Position numbers and translations under genes: made by a program. Of a stretch of 47,810 nucleotides of DNA, positions 25,641 to 34,026 are shown piece by piece (position 1 is the first letter of the stretch; each line of letters opens with the position of its first letter). Source of the stretch: Thermoflexus sp. (GTDB taxonomy: Bacteria > Chloroflexota > Anaerolineae > Thermoflexales > Thermoflexaceae); the NCBI RefSeq assembly GCF_034432235.1, contig NZ_DAOUCJ010000063.1:1-47810 (forward strand). The letters are read 5' to 3'. Below the pieces are notes generated by a model. It saw only the letters and a list, made by a program, of their open reading frames with translations, was not told the DNA's origin and ran no database searches.

Positions 25641-27071
25641 TATGGCTGGGTGGAACTGAGTCGGGGTTAGGGATAGCATCCTCGTCGGTGTGGCCGGGGC
25701 AGGTGGCGATGCTGTAGCTACCGAGGCGAGCAACGGGATACGGACGGCCCCCTCTGGGTGCGGCGGGCCCGTCCACCAGTCAAAGAGGCTGTCCCACTCT
25801 ACATGACCATAATAGCCGAACCACTCGGGGGCAGGTGTCAGTTCGTCCACCACTTTCTGCGGTTCGCCCCCTTCGGTAGATACCAGCCATAACGATGCTC
25901 GTCCTTCCCTATTCAGCCGAGCAAAAAGGATGCGGCTTCCGTCAACTGACCACAGCGGGCGCTCATCACGGTAGGCTGGATCGTCTGTGAGACGATGATG
26001 CGACTGGCCCTCCACGTCCACCAACCAGATGCGCCGCTGCATCATCGCTTCGCGGGCCGGCTCCCCACCGGCCACTCCTTCTGCCGACGGCATGCTCACA
26101 TAAGCGAGGGCTCGACCGTCCGGCGACCACGCCGGCGAAGCGACTGCTTCCTCAGAAGGAGAAAGGGGGATCTGTTCGCCTGTGGTGACGCGAATGATGT
26201 AAAGCCGCTTGCCCAGCCAGCTCTCACGGCCACTGCCGGCGACGACCGCGATCCAATCTGTCGCCATGGGGTGGGGAACGACGAAGTCCTCATAGACCAG
26301 TGTGGTTACAAGGCTTTGGGGCGGACCGCCGTCAAGGGGAAGACTCCACAACGGAGCGCCATCGGCCAGCAAAGAGCGCCGAGCCATCAGAGACCCATCC
26401 GGCCAGAATGGGCTCATACGTTTCAGTGTCCACATTGAGGAGTTGTGTGGCCTCACGCCCATCAGCACGGATGCGCCACAAGCTCGCATATCGCACGCTC
26501 TGCTGGTTTCTTGCTGGAGAGTTATATACTCGTATGCTAACCACTCCCCATTCGGACTCCAGGCAAAATGCACCACACCGGTGTGCGTTTGACCTCCTGC
26601 CCCTGACACAAGTTGCTGCTCATCTCCCCCACCCGCGCTGGCGACCACCAGAGCTCCATCAGGGGCAACATAGGCCAACCGGTCATCGGTGGGTGCCCAT
26701 GCGAAAGCGCCCACGGCCCTGCCTTGGTTCAGCGGATAAGCAGCCCCGCTGTCGGCGCGCATCACCCAGACCTGATAATCGCCCTTGCGAAAGGCGATCC
26801 ACCGACCCGAAGGGGACCAACGTGGCTCCCGGTTGCGGCCATCCGAGGTTAGACGCCGTGGCTGACCGTCCGGCAGGTCCTTAACCCACAGGTCACCACC
26901 CTGAATATAGGCCAGCCGGCCCAAGCCTGGCCCAGGCGTGGGGGAGCGGGCCACTTGAGCCGTGGCCGTGGCCTCGGCCGGAGTCATCACACGGGTTTTG
27001 ATGGAAAAGGTGCCACAGCCAAGCAAGAAGTGCGTAAGCAACGCCAAGAAGAGAAGGTGTCTTTTCAACAT
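25635..27071 (-). CDS. TolB-like beta-propeller lipoprotein with two compensating frameshifts
   Basis: 478 residues from MLKRHLLFLALLTHFLLGCG, a lipoprotein signal with lipobox LLGC. Six or seven propeller blades of the TolB/WD40 type follow (SPSGRWIAFRK, APTDDRLAYVAPDG, SPDGRALAYVSM, VDGSRILFARL). Between about 26530 and 26372 the blade pattern disappears from this frame. A neighbouring frame instead reads SVRYASLWRIRADGREATQL and so on to SDGSALFAGRW, an obvious blade. The frame shifts near a TATATA (26523-26530) and shifts back near 26351-26374, so the annotated frame survives but with about 55 scrambled residues. Function is unknown; such proteins are usually surface-bound binding proteins. 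It lies 32 bases after the lipoprotein gene upstream. Confidence 0.65.
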   Translation of the reverse strand: MLKRHLLFLALLTHFLLGCGTFSIKTRVMTPAEATATAQVARSPTPGPGLGRLAYIQGGDLWVKDLPDGQPRRLTSDGRNREPRWSPSGRWIAFRKGDYQVWVMRADSGAAYPLNQGRAVGAFAWAPTDDRLAYVAPDGALVVASAGGGDEQQLVSGAGGQTHTGVVHFAWSPNGEWLAYEYITLQQETSRACDMRACGASVLMGVRPHNSSMWTLKRMSPFWPDGSLMARRSLLADGAPLWSLPLDGGPPQSLVTTLVYEDFVVPHPMATDWIAVVAGSGRESWLGKRLYIIRVTTGEQIPLSPSEEAVASPAWSPDGRALAYVSMPSAEGVAGGEPAREAMMQRRIWLVDVEGQSHHRLTDDPAYRDERPLWSVDGSRILFARLNREGRASLWLVSTEGGEPQKVVDELTPAPEWFGYYGHVEWDSLFDWWTGPPHPEGAVRIPLLASVATASPPAPATPTRMLSLTPTQFHPAIR

Positions 27072-27103
27072 GGTGTTAAGCCGCTGCCGGCTTTCGAATT
27101 TTA

Positions 27104-27751
27104 TTAAGGCTGCCGAGTTGGCACGAGTTGGGGATAAGGCCAATATGGGCTCTTGGCTTCTACAATCCTCTCGACTTCTCGACCATCCTCAGTAACAAAA
27201 TGCAACGTGAGCGGAACTTGCTGATCAGGCCTGGGGAACTGGATAAACCAGACGCCCTTCTCAACCGGCTCTACGATAATGTAGTAGTCGGCACCTACAC
27301 GTTTGATGCTCTTCACCCGATGTAACAACACCCAGACTTCTGCTTTCTGAAGCTTCAGTATAGCATCCTGACGCTCAGGGTCGACGCACCGACTTCGCAC
27401 ATTTCCTTCAAGCGTCCAAAGCCCCGAAAGGTTGATGAGGTCGTATTCGTCGCTGGCATTACCGTAGACTACGAAGAAATTGTGGGTCCAGGGATACTGG
27501 GTGACCTTCTCATCGCCACCTGCGTACCGCCCAGAGTTCCCCCATTTTGCCTTTTGTTCCCCTTCGGTGGGTCGGGTCCAGGCGCTGGACTCGCCACAAA
27601 TCTCAAACGGTATTTGCTCCCCCTGGACAGCAATCTTCGATATGCTTGCTTCGTTTGCAGTTGTTTCTTGGGGCGCTGACGCTGGCGCTGCACAGGCGAC
27701 TCGTAATACAATCGCTAACGGCATAATTGAGAGCATACGTATCCTCTTCAT
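27104..27751 (-). CDS. Putative lipoprotein, unknown function
   Basis: 215 residues. The signal (MKRIRMLSIMPLAIVLRVACA) has a Cys at a lipobox-like position (RVAC). The mature part is probably beta-rich, contains two further Cys (residues ~52 and ~121; FEICGES and RSRCVDPE) that may pair, and ends PQLVPTRQP. No family recognised. AGGGGAG precedes the ATG. GC content and codon use are lower than in the rest of the window. It leads an operon with the TolB-like lipoprotein and is preceded by the GTGAAAC repeats. Confidence 0.6.
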   Translation of the reverse strand: MKRIRMLSIMPLAIVLRVACAAPASAPQETTANEASISKIAVQGEQIPFEICGESSAWTRPTEGEQKAKWGNSGRYAGGDEKVTQYPWTHNFFVVYGNASDEYDLINLSGLWTLEGNVRSRCVDPERQDAILKLQKAEVWVLLHRVKSIKRVGADYYIIVEPVEKGVWFIQFPRPDQQVPLTLHFVTEDGREVERIVEAKSPYWPYPQLVPTRQP

Positions 27752-27840
27752 CCCGCTCCCCTTTCCAGGTCGCTGTCCTTATGATTTGCCTCCCGGCTTC
27801 CTCCACAAAAATACAGGCTCAATACAATTCAGCTATTTTT

Positions 27841-27906
27841 GTTTTACTGCGTCCCATGTTTCACTGTGTTTCACACCAATGTCCATTCGAAAACAGCATG
27901 TTTCGA
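27841..27906 (-). promoter_or_regulatory. GTGAAAC direct repeats, candidate response-regulator sites
   Basis: On the minus strand GTGAAAC occurs at 27868-27874 and 27858-27864 with a 10-base period, followed by GTAAAAC (27841-27847) 17 bases further. Upstream, TCGAAAC (27900-27906) forms part of GTTTC-aggatc-GAAAC. OmpR/PhoB regulators bind tandem half-sites about one helical turn apart, and an OmpR-type regulator is encoded just upstream. The block is about 43% GC (27841-27900) and lies about 90-155 bases before the lipoprotein start. A consensus promoter was not found in 27752-27840, as expected for an activated promoter. Confidence 0.5.
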
Positions 27907-27916
27907 TCCTGAAACA

Positions 27917-28849
27917 TCACTTCTCTTTCGCCAGCGGCAACCACACCCGCACCACAGTGCCCTGACCTTCCCGGCTCCGCACGGCTACCTTCCCCCTGTG
28001 TAACGTTACGATGCGTTCCACCAGGGCCAACCCCAACCCGCTGCCGGGCACTTCCCGCGCGTTGCGCCCCCGGTACAGCTCCTCAAAAATGTGTGGCAAC
28101 TCATCTGCTGGGATGCCCGGCCCCGTGTCTGCCACCTCCACCACCGCCCAATCCCCGTCCTCCACCACCCGCACCTCTACCCGATCACCTGCCCGCGTAA
28201 ACTTCAGGGCGTTGTCCAACACGTTGCGAAAGGCCACGACCAGCAGCTCGTGATCCCCAAGCACGGGGCCGACAGACCAGGGGACTTGCTGGATGTGCAT
28301 GTCCACTTTCCGGCCTTGCTCCCCGGCCTCCCCACAAACGAGGGTTAAGGCCTCTTCCAGAACCGCTTGCAGGTCGACGCGCGCCGGTTCGCTGGTGGCA
28401 TCCTCCAGTTCCGTCAGCCACCGGAGGCCGGCCACAAACGCCTCCAGCCGTCCCACCTGTTCCGCGAGCCGCGCCAGCCTTTCGGCTTCATTAGGGGACC
28501 GATCGGTTAAGGGCTGTAAGTTGGCCAATCCCACGCGCAGGATGGCTAATGGGTTCTTGAGTTCGTGGTCCAGCCGGCGCAGAAAGCGGCGGTGGGCGGC
28601 CACCTGGGCGGCACGGGCGGCGGCTTCGGCTGCCGTGATGCGGCGGCGCAGCCACGCGCGCCAAGCCCACCCAACCCCCCATGTCAAGCTCACAAACCCA
28701 CCGATGCCGACGGCCAGTGCGGCAGCGTCTACCACAAAGGTGCTAACCAACACCCGATTGGGCAACAGGCCGCGGGCCAACAGGACGGAAAGGAGCAGAC
28801 CGAGGAGGAAAGGGGCGATCGTCACCACTATGCGCACACTGCGTCTCAC
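27917..28849 (-). CDS. Sensor histidine kinase (HisKA/HATPase) of the island
   Basis: 310 residues. Two membrane segments (~10-30 and ~38-60) flank only a very short outer loop, so it probably senses within the membrane or through a partner. RRFLRRLDHELKNPLAILRVG is the HisKA box with the phosphorylated His. The ATPase domain has an N-box (NVLDNALKFTRAG), G1 (VADTGPGIP), an F-box (IFEELYRG) and G2 (GSGLGLALV). The start is a GTG overlapping the regulator's stop by 4 bases (GTGA), showing translational coupling with it. Its stop lies 165 bases before the lipoprotein operon. Confidence 0.88.
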   Translation of the reverse strand: MRRSVRIVVTIAPFLLGLLLSVLLARGLLPNRVLVSTFVVDAAALAVGIGGFVSLTWGVGWAWRAWLRRRITAAEAAARAAQVAAHRRFLRRLDHELKNPLAILRVGLANLQPLTDRSPNEAERLARLAEQVGRLEAFVAGLRWLTELEDATSEPARVDLQAVLEEALTLVCGEAGEQGRKVDMHIQQVPWSVGPVLGDHELLVVAFRNVLDNALKFTRAGDRVEVRVVEDGDWAVVEVADTGPGIPADELPHIFEELYRGRNAREVPGSGLGLALVERIVTLHRGKVAVRSREGQGTVVRVWLPLAKEK

Positions 28850-29610
28850 GGGATGCCCTCCACATCGCCGATGAACCGGTAGCCGTATCCGACAACCGTC
28901 TCGATGTAGCGAGGGGATTCCGGATCGTCGTCCAGTGCCTTGCGGATCTCAGCGATCCGGATGTCCACCGCGCGCGGGCCAACGGGGTAGGCCCACCCCC
29001 ACACCTGGTCCAGGAGGTGTTCCCGGGTCAAGACCTCGCCCGCGTGCAGCATCAGGAACTCAAGGAGAGCGAAGGCCCGCGGGGTGAGGGCGAGCCCCAC
29101 CCCTGCGCGCCACGCCTTTCGAGCCTGCCGGTCCAGCACCAACTCCCCACACCGCAGGCGGCGAGCCGTCAAAGGGGGTTTACCCGGCCGGGCACGGCGC
29201 AACACGGCCTGGATGCGCGCCACCAGCTCCATCGGCTCAAAGGGCTTGTTCAGGTAATCGTCGGCCCCCTCCTGGAGGCTGAACGCCCGCTCCGCGGGCG
29301 TGCCCACCCGGGTCAGAAGGATGACCGGCGTCCAATCACCGGCCTGTCGCAACCGGCGGAGCACTTCCCGGCCATCCAGGCGGGGCATGAGCACATCCAA
29401 CACGACCAGATCCGGCCGCTCCTCGGCAATGCGGCGGAGGGCCTCTTCCCCGTGACGTGCCGTGAGCACGCAGAACCCGAAGCGTTCCAGCAGAGATGTG
29501 AGTTCGGCCAACAGGTCTGGTTCATCATCGACCAGCAGGATACGGGGCCTGTGCGAGGTCCTGGGTTTCCCCCCGTTGGCTGAGGCGGGCAACACGCTCT
29601 CACTTTCCAC
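28846..29610 (-). CDS. OmpR/PhoB-family response regulator
   Basis: 254 residues. The receiver domain has the acidic pair (VDDEP), phospho-Asp in LVVLDVLMPRLDG, Thr in LLTRVG and Lys in LNKPFEP. The C-terminal winged helix (~150-250) ends with IETVVGYGYRFIGD, the usual OmpR-type recognition wing. The start is a GTG at 29610; the first 20 residues are an unstructured extension. It precedes and overlaps the kinase gene. GTGAAAC repeats downstream are plausible targets. Confidence 0.9.
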   Translation of the reverse strand: MESESVLPASANGGKPRTSHRPRILLVDDEPDLLAELTSLLERFGFCVLTARHGEEALRRIAEERPDLVVLDVLMPRLDGREVLRRLRQAGDWTPVILLTRVGTPAERAFSLQEGADDYLNKPFEPMELVARIQAVLRRARPGKPPLTARRLRCGELVLDRQARKAWRAGVGLALTPRAFALLEFLMLHAGEVLTREHLLDQVWGWAYPVGPRAVDIRIAEIRKALDDDPESPRYIETVVGYGYRFIGDVEGIP

Positions 29611-29621
29611 TTCACACCCTT

Positions 29622-29651
29622 ATTGTATTGAACCATAGCCACGCCGTCGAA
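29622..29651 (-). promoter_or_regulatory. Possible promoter of the two-component genes
   Basis: TTCGAC (29646-29651), 18 bases, TACAAT (29622-29627) on the minus strand. The start of transcription would lie only a few bases before the GTG start codon, implying a very short leader. Confidence 0.45.
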
Positions 29652-29788
29652 CGGCGGGGACCGCAGCGTATCCATGGCCACACACAGGAAGCATCAGAAA
29701 AAACAAGGAAGAGCAAAGAGCAGGCAAGCGGGACTTTACATGCATCCCCACTGCCTTCTTCGCCCCGAGAGGCATAAACAGCGGAATT

Positions 29789-29817
29789 TTGGCCAAACTC
29801 CCGCCTCGCATTAAACT
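29789..29817 (+). promoter_or_regulatory. Possible promoter of the HAD phosphatase gene
   Basis: TTGGCC (29789-29794), 17 bases, TAAACT (29812-29817), about 43 bases before the start codon. The rest of the 250-base divergent gap shows no gene. Confidence 0.45.
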
Positions 29818-29859
29818 GAATATCCCCACGGAGGGGAAAATGGAAGAGGTGAGCTGGCC

Positions 29860-30537
29860 ATGGGCGGCCCCCGCTTGCGCTATCTGATCCTGGACCTGGA
29901 CGATACGCTGTATCCCCGCCGCTCCGGGTTAATGGATCTCATCAGTGAGCGGATCGGCCGCTACATGGTGGAGCGCCTGGGATTTCCCCCTGCCGAGGCG
30001 GAAGCGCTGCGGCAGCGCTATTACGCCCAGTATGGGACCACCCTGCGGGGGCTGATGGAGGAACATTCGATCGACCCCGAGGATTATCTCGCTTATGTCC
30101 ACGATGTGCCGCTCGAGGCCTATATCCAGCCCAACTCCGCCCTGGATCGGATGCTGGGCCGGATCCCTCTGACGAAGGTGATCTTCACGAACGCCAGCGA
30201 GGAGCATGCGCGGCGGGTGATCGAGCGTCTGGGGATCGCCCATCACTTCCCGATCATCCTGGATGTGCGTCGTCTGGAATATTACAATAAGCCGGACCCC
30301 GAGGCTTACCGGCGGATCCTCCAGCACCTGCGGGCCCAGGGGCCGGAGTGCATCTTCGTGGATGACTCGGCTCGCAACCTCCGCCCGGCGCGAGCGCTGG
30401 GGATGATCACCATCCTCGTGGATGGCCAGCCGGAGGAGGGGGTGGATTTCCACGTCCCGGACATCCTGAGCATCGAGCCGGTGATCCGGCGCCTGCTCCT
30501 GGAGCGCAACGGAGATGTGAAAGACGATTCCGCATGA
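29860..30537 (+). CDS. HAD-family phosphatase, pyrimidine 5'-nucleotidase (SDT1) type
   Basis: 225 residues. HAD motifs: LDLDDTLYP (I, nucleophile Asp and acid/base Asp), IFTNAS (II), KPDPEAY (III, Lys) and FVDDSARNL (IV). An all-helical cap follows motif I. DLDDTLYP and DDSxRN place it with the SDT1/PHM8-like nucleotidases, which remove phosphate from pyrimidine nucleoside monophosphates or related compounds. GAGGTG lies 9-10 bases before the ATG. Confidence 0.82.
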   Translation: MGGPRLRYLILDLDDTLYPRRSGLMDLISERIGRYMVERLGFPPAEAEALRQRYYAQYGTTLRGLMEEHSIDPEDYLAYVHDVPLEAYIQPNSALDRMLGRIPLTKVIFTNASEEHARRVIERLGIAHHFPIILDVRRLEYYNKPDPEAYRRILQHLRAQGPECIFVDDSARNLRPARALGMITILVDGQPEEGVDFHVPDILSIEPVIRRLLLERNGDVKDDSA

Positions 30538-30552
30538 CCCCGCCCCGGGGTC
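30536..30552. terminator. Bidirectional hairpin between HAD and SDR genes
   Basis: GACCCC-GCCCC-GGGGTC spans the end of the HAD stop and the short gap before the convergent SDR stop. It could act for both genes, though neither strand shows a U-tract. Confidence 0.35.
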
Positions 30553-30560
30553 GAGCCGCT

Positions 30561-31376
30561 TCATTCGCCTCCCTCACCCCGGGCTTTCTCCAGATGGCGT
30601 AGCCACGCGCGGCCCTGCCGCGCAGCCCCCCAATCGACCAGGCGGGGCAGCGCCCGGTTGATCCAGATCGCCGGGACGTAGCGGGCGGGGATCACGATCT
30701 CGGGCACCGGCCGGCGCAATGCCCGGGCGATCGCCCGGGCGACCGCCTCGGGGTTCAGCCCCCCGGGCACCTCACCGGGATCCACCGCCAGCCCGCTGGC
30801 GGCCCGTCCGAACTCCGTGCGAACCGGCCCCGGGCTGATCACGGTGACGTGAATGCCGTGCGGCTCCAGCTCACGTCGCAACCCCTCACTGAATCCCACC
30901 ACGGCAAACTTCGTGGCGGAATAGACCGTGAGGGGCGGGGTGGAGATATGTCCGGCGACGGAGGCGACGTTGATGATATGACCGCGCCCCAGCCGCCGCA
31001 TGCCCGGCAACACCAGCTGCACCAGATGGATCATCGCCAGGATATTCACCTGGAACATCCGCTCGATCACTTCCCAGGGGGTCTGGGCCACGGTCCCGTA
31101 GTAGCCGAAGCCCGCGTTATTAATCAGCACCTCCACCGGGCCCCATGCCTCCTCCACCTGACGCACCAGGGCCTGACGGTCCGAGAAGCTGGCCAGGTCC
31201 GCCGGGATCACCAGGGCGGCACCGCCCTGAGCGCGGATCTCCTGAGCCAGGGCCTCCAGGCGATCCCGGCGCCGGGCGGTTAGGACCACGCGCATGCCCT
31301 GGCGGGCCAGCCACCGAGCGGTGGCCGCCCCAATTCCACTGCTTGCCCCCGTGATCAGAACGGTCTGCTCTCCCAT
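30561..31376 (-). CDS. Short-chain dehydrogenase/reductase
   Basis: 271 residues. Rossmann motif TGASSGIG (residues ~10-17), NNAG, catalytic Ser in NVASVAGH, and YSATK with the catalytic Tyr and Lys. The Arg cluster LTARRRDRL after strand 2 suggests NADP(H) preference. The longer C-terminus (EIVIPARYVPAIWINRALPRL) resembles the DltE/YqjQ-type group of classical SDRs. Substrate unknown. It is convergent with the HAD gene and divergent from the MBL gene. Confidence 0.85.
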   Translation of the reverse strand: MGEQTVLITGASSGIGAATARWLARQGMRVVLTARRRDRLEALAQEIRAQGGAALVIPADLASFSDRQALVRQVEEAWGPVEVLINNAGFGYYGTVAQTPWEVIERMFQVNILAMIHLVQLVLPGMRRLGRGHIINVASVAGHISTPPLTVYSATKFAVVGFSEGLRRELEPHGIHVTVISPGPVRTEFGRAASGLAVDPGEVPGGLNPEAVARAIARALRRPVPEIVIPARYVPAIWINRALPRLVDWGAARQGRAWLRHLEKARGEGGE

Positions 31377-31469
31377 ATGCCTCTCCCAGGATGGAACTCG
31401 GCTGCACCCTCTCGCCCTGTGATAAGTTTAGAATACAAGCACGCTCGGATTCTGGAAAATCGGATGTTG

Positions 31470-31498
31470 TTGACGATCCCAGGAAGTCCTCTTAAAAT
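31470..31498 (+). promoter_or_regulatory. Promoter of the MBL-IGPS-like group
   Basis: TTGACG (31470-31475), 17 bases, TAAAAT (31493-31498). Both hexamers are 5 of 6 to consensus. It gives a leader of about 75 bases before the MBL start. Confidence 0.65.
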
Positions 31499-31579
31499 GC
31501 GTGCCGTGAGCCATGATCCCATCAGACCCGTGGAACACCCGCCTGGGATCGGGAATTTCCAAGGAGATCACGTCCGCCC

Positions 31580-32470
31580 ATGCAACGGGATCGAATTACA
31601 GATGACATTTATGTCCTTACCAGCGACCGGTATGCCCAGGTGAACGCGGGGGTGGTTCTCGCCTCCGAGGGGGTCGTGGTGATCGATACCCTTCCATTTC
31701 CCGAGGAAACGCGGGAAATCCTCAGGCTATTGGAGAAAGAAGCCGCGGGGCGTCCGATCTACCTGGTCCTCACCCATTATCACACGGATCACACCTTTGG
31801 CGCGTGCTTCTTTTCGAACGCGATCGCCATCGCCCACACCCTTTGCCGAAAGCGCCTGGAAGAACATGGGGAACAAGCCCTTCAGGAGGCGAAAGCGCAG
31901 GACCCTGCCTTTGCTCCGTTGAGCCTTCGTCTTCCTGAGGTCGTCGTGGAAGAAGGCGATCTCCTGCTGCGCCTGGGGAACAAAACGCTGCAGCTGTTCC
32001 ACGCGCCCGGTCACTCCCCGGATGGGCTGGCCGTCTATGTTCGCGAGGATCGAATTCTTTTCACCGGGGATGTCATGATGCCCATCCCTTACATCGTGGA
32101 TGGCGATGTCGAGCAGACCATCGCCACCCTTCAGCGCTTCCGGGAGCTTCAGATCGAGACCATGGTCCCCGGCCACGGTGAGCCGATCCTTCGGGGGGAG
32201 GTGCTGGACGCGATTCAGGCCAACATCAATTACCTGAACACAATTGTGCGCGAGGTTCGGCGCTACCTCCAGCAGGGGAAGCCCCGGGAGGCGCTGCGAG
32301 AACTGGATGTGGAAAGCTGTGGGATCCCCCGCATTGCCCTGAACGGCCTGGCCCCACAGCTGCACCACCGCAACCTGATCGCGCTGTATCAGCGCCTCAG
32401 CCCAGAGGTCCGACCTGCCTCCAGGGCGCGGGCAACCAAAACCTCCTCACGCTCCTCCAGGGCCACATGA
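31580..32470 (+). CDS. Metallo-beta-lactamase-fold hydrolase
   Basis: 296 residues. Zinc motif THYHTDH (~64-70), then HAPGHSPD, FTGDVM and MVPGHGEP supply the other ligands, in the order typical of glyoxalase II/QDE-type MBL proteins. A helical C-terminal extension (~215-296) carries ANINYLNTIVREVRRYLQQG, as in cyclase/SoxH-like family members. The substrate is unknown. Its stop overlaps the next start by 4 bases (ATGA), tying it to the IGPS-like gene. A faint AAGGAG lies about 17 bases before the start codon. Confidence 0.8.
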   Translation: MQRDRITDDIYVLTSDRYAQVNAGVVLASEGVVVIDTLPFPEETREILRLLEKEAAGRPIYLVLTHYHTDHTFGACFFSNAIAIAHTLCRKRLEEHGEQALQEAKAQDPAFAPLSLRLPEVVVEEGDLLLRLGNKTLQLFHAPGHSPDGLAVYVREDRILFTGDVMMPIPYIVDGDVEQTIATLQRFRELQIETMVPGHGEPILRGEVLDAIQANINYLNTIVREVRRYLQQGKPREALRELDVESCGIPRIALNGLAPQLHHRNLIALYQRLSPEVRPASRARATKTSSRSSRAT

Positions 32471-33297
32471 GCGTCTGGGAACGGGCCCGACGACGCGGCC
32501 GCTTTCTGGAGCTGATTCTGGAAGATAAGCGGGAGGAGCTAACGCGACGACGTCGCGTGCTGGATGAAGGGGCCTTGCGCCTGCAAACCCGCCTCTGGCC
32601 CGCCCCCATTCCCCTTCGAACCGTCCTTCCCGATCCCCAGGGCCGGCTCCGACCCGTGGTCGCCCTGATGCGAGCTGCCCCCTTCCATGGACTGTTACGC
32701 CCCTCTTATGATCCGGTCCGCCTCGCTCTCTCCCTGGCGACTCGTGGGGTCGCCGCCCTGGTGGTCATGACCGACGCGCGTTACTATCAGGGCCGCCTGG
32801 AACATCTGGCAGCGGTGAAACAGGCCCTGCTCCGCCGACGGCTGAACATCCCGGTGATCCGCCACGATTTTTTCCTCGATCCCTTCCAGGTGCTGGAGGC
32901 CCGGGCCTTCGGGGCCGACGCCATCTGGATCAGCATGGGCATGCTGAGCCCCTCCGGCCTTCGAGCCCTTCTGGAGGCCGCCGCGGAATGCGGCCTGGAG
33001 GTCCTGGCGGAGGTTCGCACCGAGGCTGAAGTGGAAGCCGCCCGGGCGGCCGGCCTGGATGCCCTCATCGTCCAGCGGCGAGACTGGCGGACCTTTGAGG
33101 TGGATCCCACGCTGCCTGCTCGGCTGCGTCCACTGCTCCCCAGGGAAGCCATTCAGATCGTCGCCGGAGGGATCTCCACCCGTCAGGAGATCGAGGAAAT
33201 CCAGACGCTGGGCTTTCACGCGGTGATTTTAGAGGAAACCTTCCTGAGCGCTCGGGATCCCATGACCCGCTTGAGCGAGGTGGGCTTCGGATCCTGA
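32467..33297 (+). CDS. Indole-3-glycerol-phosphate-synthase-like protein, catalytic residues lost
   Basis: 276 residues with a TrpC-type (beta/alpha)8 barrel. Recognisable blocks are MTDARYYQGRLEHLAAVK, IPVIRHDFFLDPFQVLEARA, FGADAIWI and RRDWRTFEVD. Compared from memory with Sulfolobus IGPS, Glu51 is Leu67, Lys53 is Arg69, Lys110 is His133, Asn180 is Gln203 and Glu210/Ser211 are Ala233/Gly234. Only Glu159 (Glu182 here) remains. The reaction to indole-glycerol phosphate therefore should not occur, and I do not call it trpC. There are no other tryptophan genes nearby. It is coupled to the MBL gene and followed by a DNA glycosylase. A new ligand or a regulatory role is possible. Confidence 0.8.
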   Translation: MSVWERARRRGRFLELILEDKREELTRRRRVLDEGALRLQTRLWPAPIPLRTVLPDPQGRLRPVVALMRAAPFHGLLRPSYDPVRLALSLATRGVAALVVMTDARYYQGRLEHLAAVKQALLRRRLNIPVIRHDFFLDPFQVLEARAFGADAIWISMGMLSPSGLRALLEAAAECGLEVLAEVRTEAEVEAARAAGLDALIVQRRDWRTFEVDPTLPARLRPLLPREAIQIVAGGISTRQEIEEIQTLGFHAVILEETFLSARDPMTRLSEVGFGS

Positions 33298-33396
33298 ACA
33301 GAGCTTCCATAGAGGAGAAAAATATTCTTTGGGTAGAGGCGTCTGCAGCGCCCCGATTTCCCCAAAAGGACACTCTTCTTCCCGCATGAGCTGGCC

Positions 33397-34026
33397 ATGC
33401 GGAGCACCCTTTCCAAACCGCCGGCTCCCGAGACGATGCAACGGCTACCTCGCGCGTTCTTCGAGCGGCCCACCTTAGAGGTCGCCCGGGATCTCCTGGG
33501 GCGACGCCTCGTGCATCTGGTCCGTGGGCGTCGGATCTCGGGGCGCATTGTGGAAGTGGAGGCTTATATTGGAGAGGATGACCAGGCCTCCCATGCCGCC
33601 GTCGGTCGCACCGCTCGCAATGCGGTGATGTATGGCCCGCCCGGACATGCCTATGTCTATATGATCTACGGCCAGCACTATTGCCTGAACGTCGTCACGG
33701 AACCGGAAGGGTTCCCGGCGGCCATCCTGATCCGGGCTCTGGAGCCCGAGGAGGGGCGCTCATGGATCGCCCGTCGGCGCCCCGGGATCCCGGAGCGGGA
33801 CTGGTTGCGGGGCCCCGGGCGGGTCTGCGCCGGGCTGGGCATCGACCGGAGGCTGAACGGCCACGATCTGTGCGCGCCGGATGCCCGGCTCTGGATCGAG
33901 CTCGGGGAGCCCGTTCCCGATGATCAGGTGGCCACGGGCCCCCGCGTCCGGGTACGCGGGGATCTCCTCGCCCGCACCCGACCGTGGCGGTTTTACATCC
34001 GCGATCACCCATGCGTGTCGGATTAG
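33397..34026 (+). CDS. mpg: 3-methyladenine DNA glycosylase (AAG/Mpg family)
   Basis: 209 residues. It excises alkylated and deaminated purines in base excision repair. FFERPTLEVARDLLGRRLVH, EVEAYIGEDDQASHAAVGRT (with the catalytic Glu and DNA-intercalation region), RNAVMYGPPGHAYVYMIYG and GPGRVCAGLGI are hallmark blocks. Start is uncertain: the ATG at 33397 and another at 33436 (MQRLPRAFFERP, where the family usually begins) both lack a good binding site. It follows the IGPS-like gene by 99 bases and overlaps the EVE gene. Confidence 0.93.
   Translation: MRSTLSKPPAPETMQRLPRAFFERPTLEVARDLLGRRLVHLVRGRRISGRIVEVEAYIGEDDQASHAAVGRTARNAVMYGPPGHAYVYMIYGQHYCLNVVTEPEGFPAAILIRALEPEEGRSWIARRRPGIPERDWLRGPGRVCAGLGIDRRLNGHDLCAPDARLWIELGEPVPDDQVATGPRVRVRGDLLARTRPWRFYIRDHPCVSD

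Noticed and set aside
32467..33297. Naming the gene trpC
   Set aside because: Fold matches but the catalytic residues do not, and no tryptophan genes are nearby.
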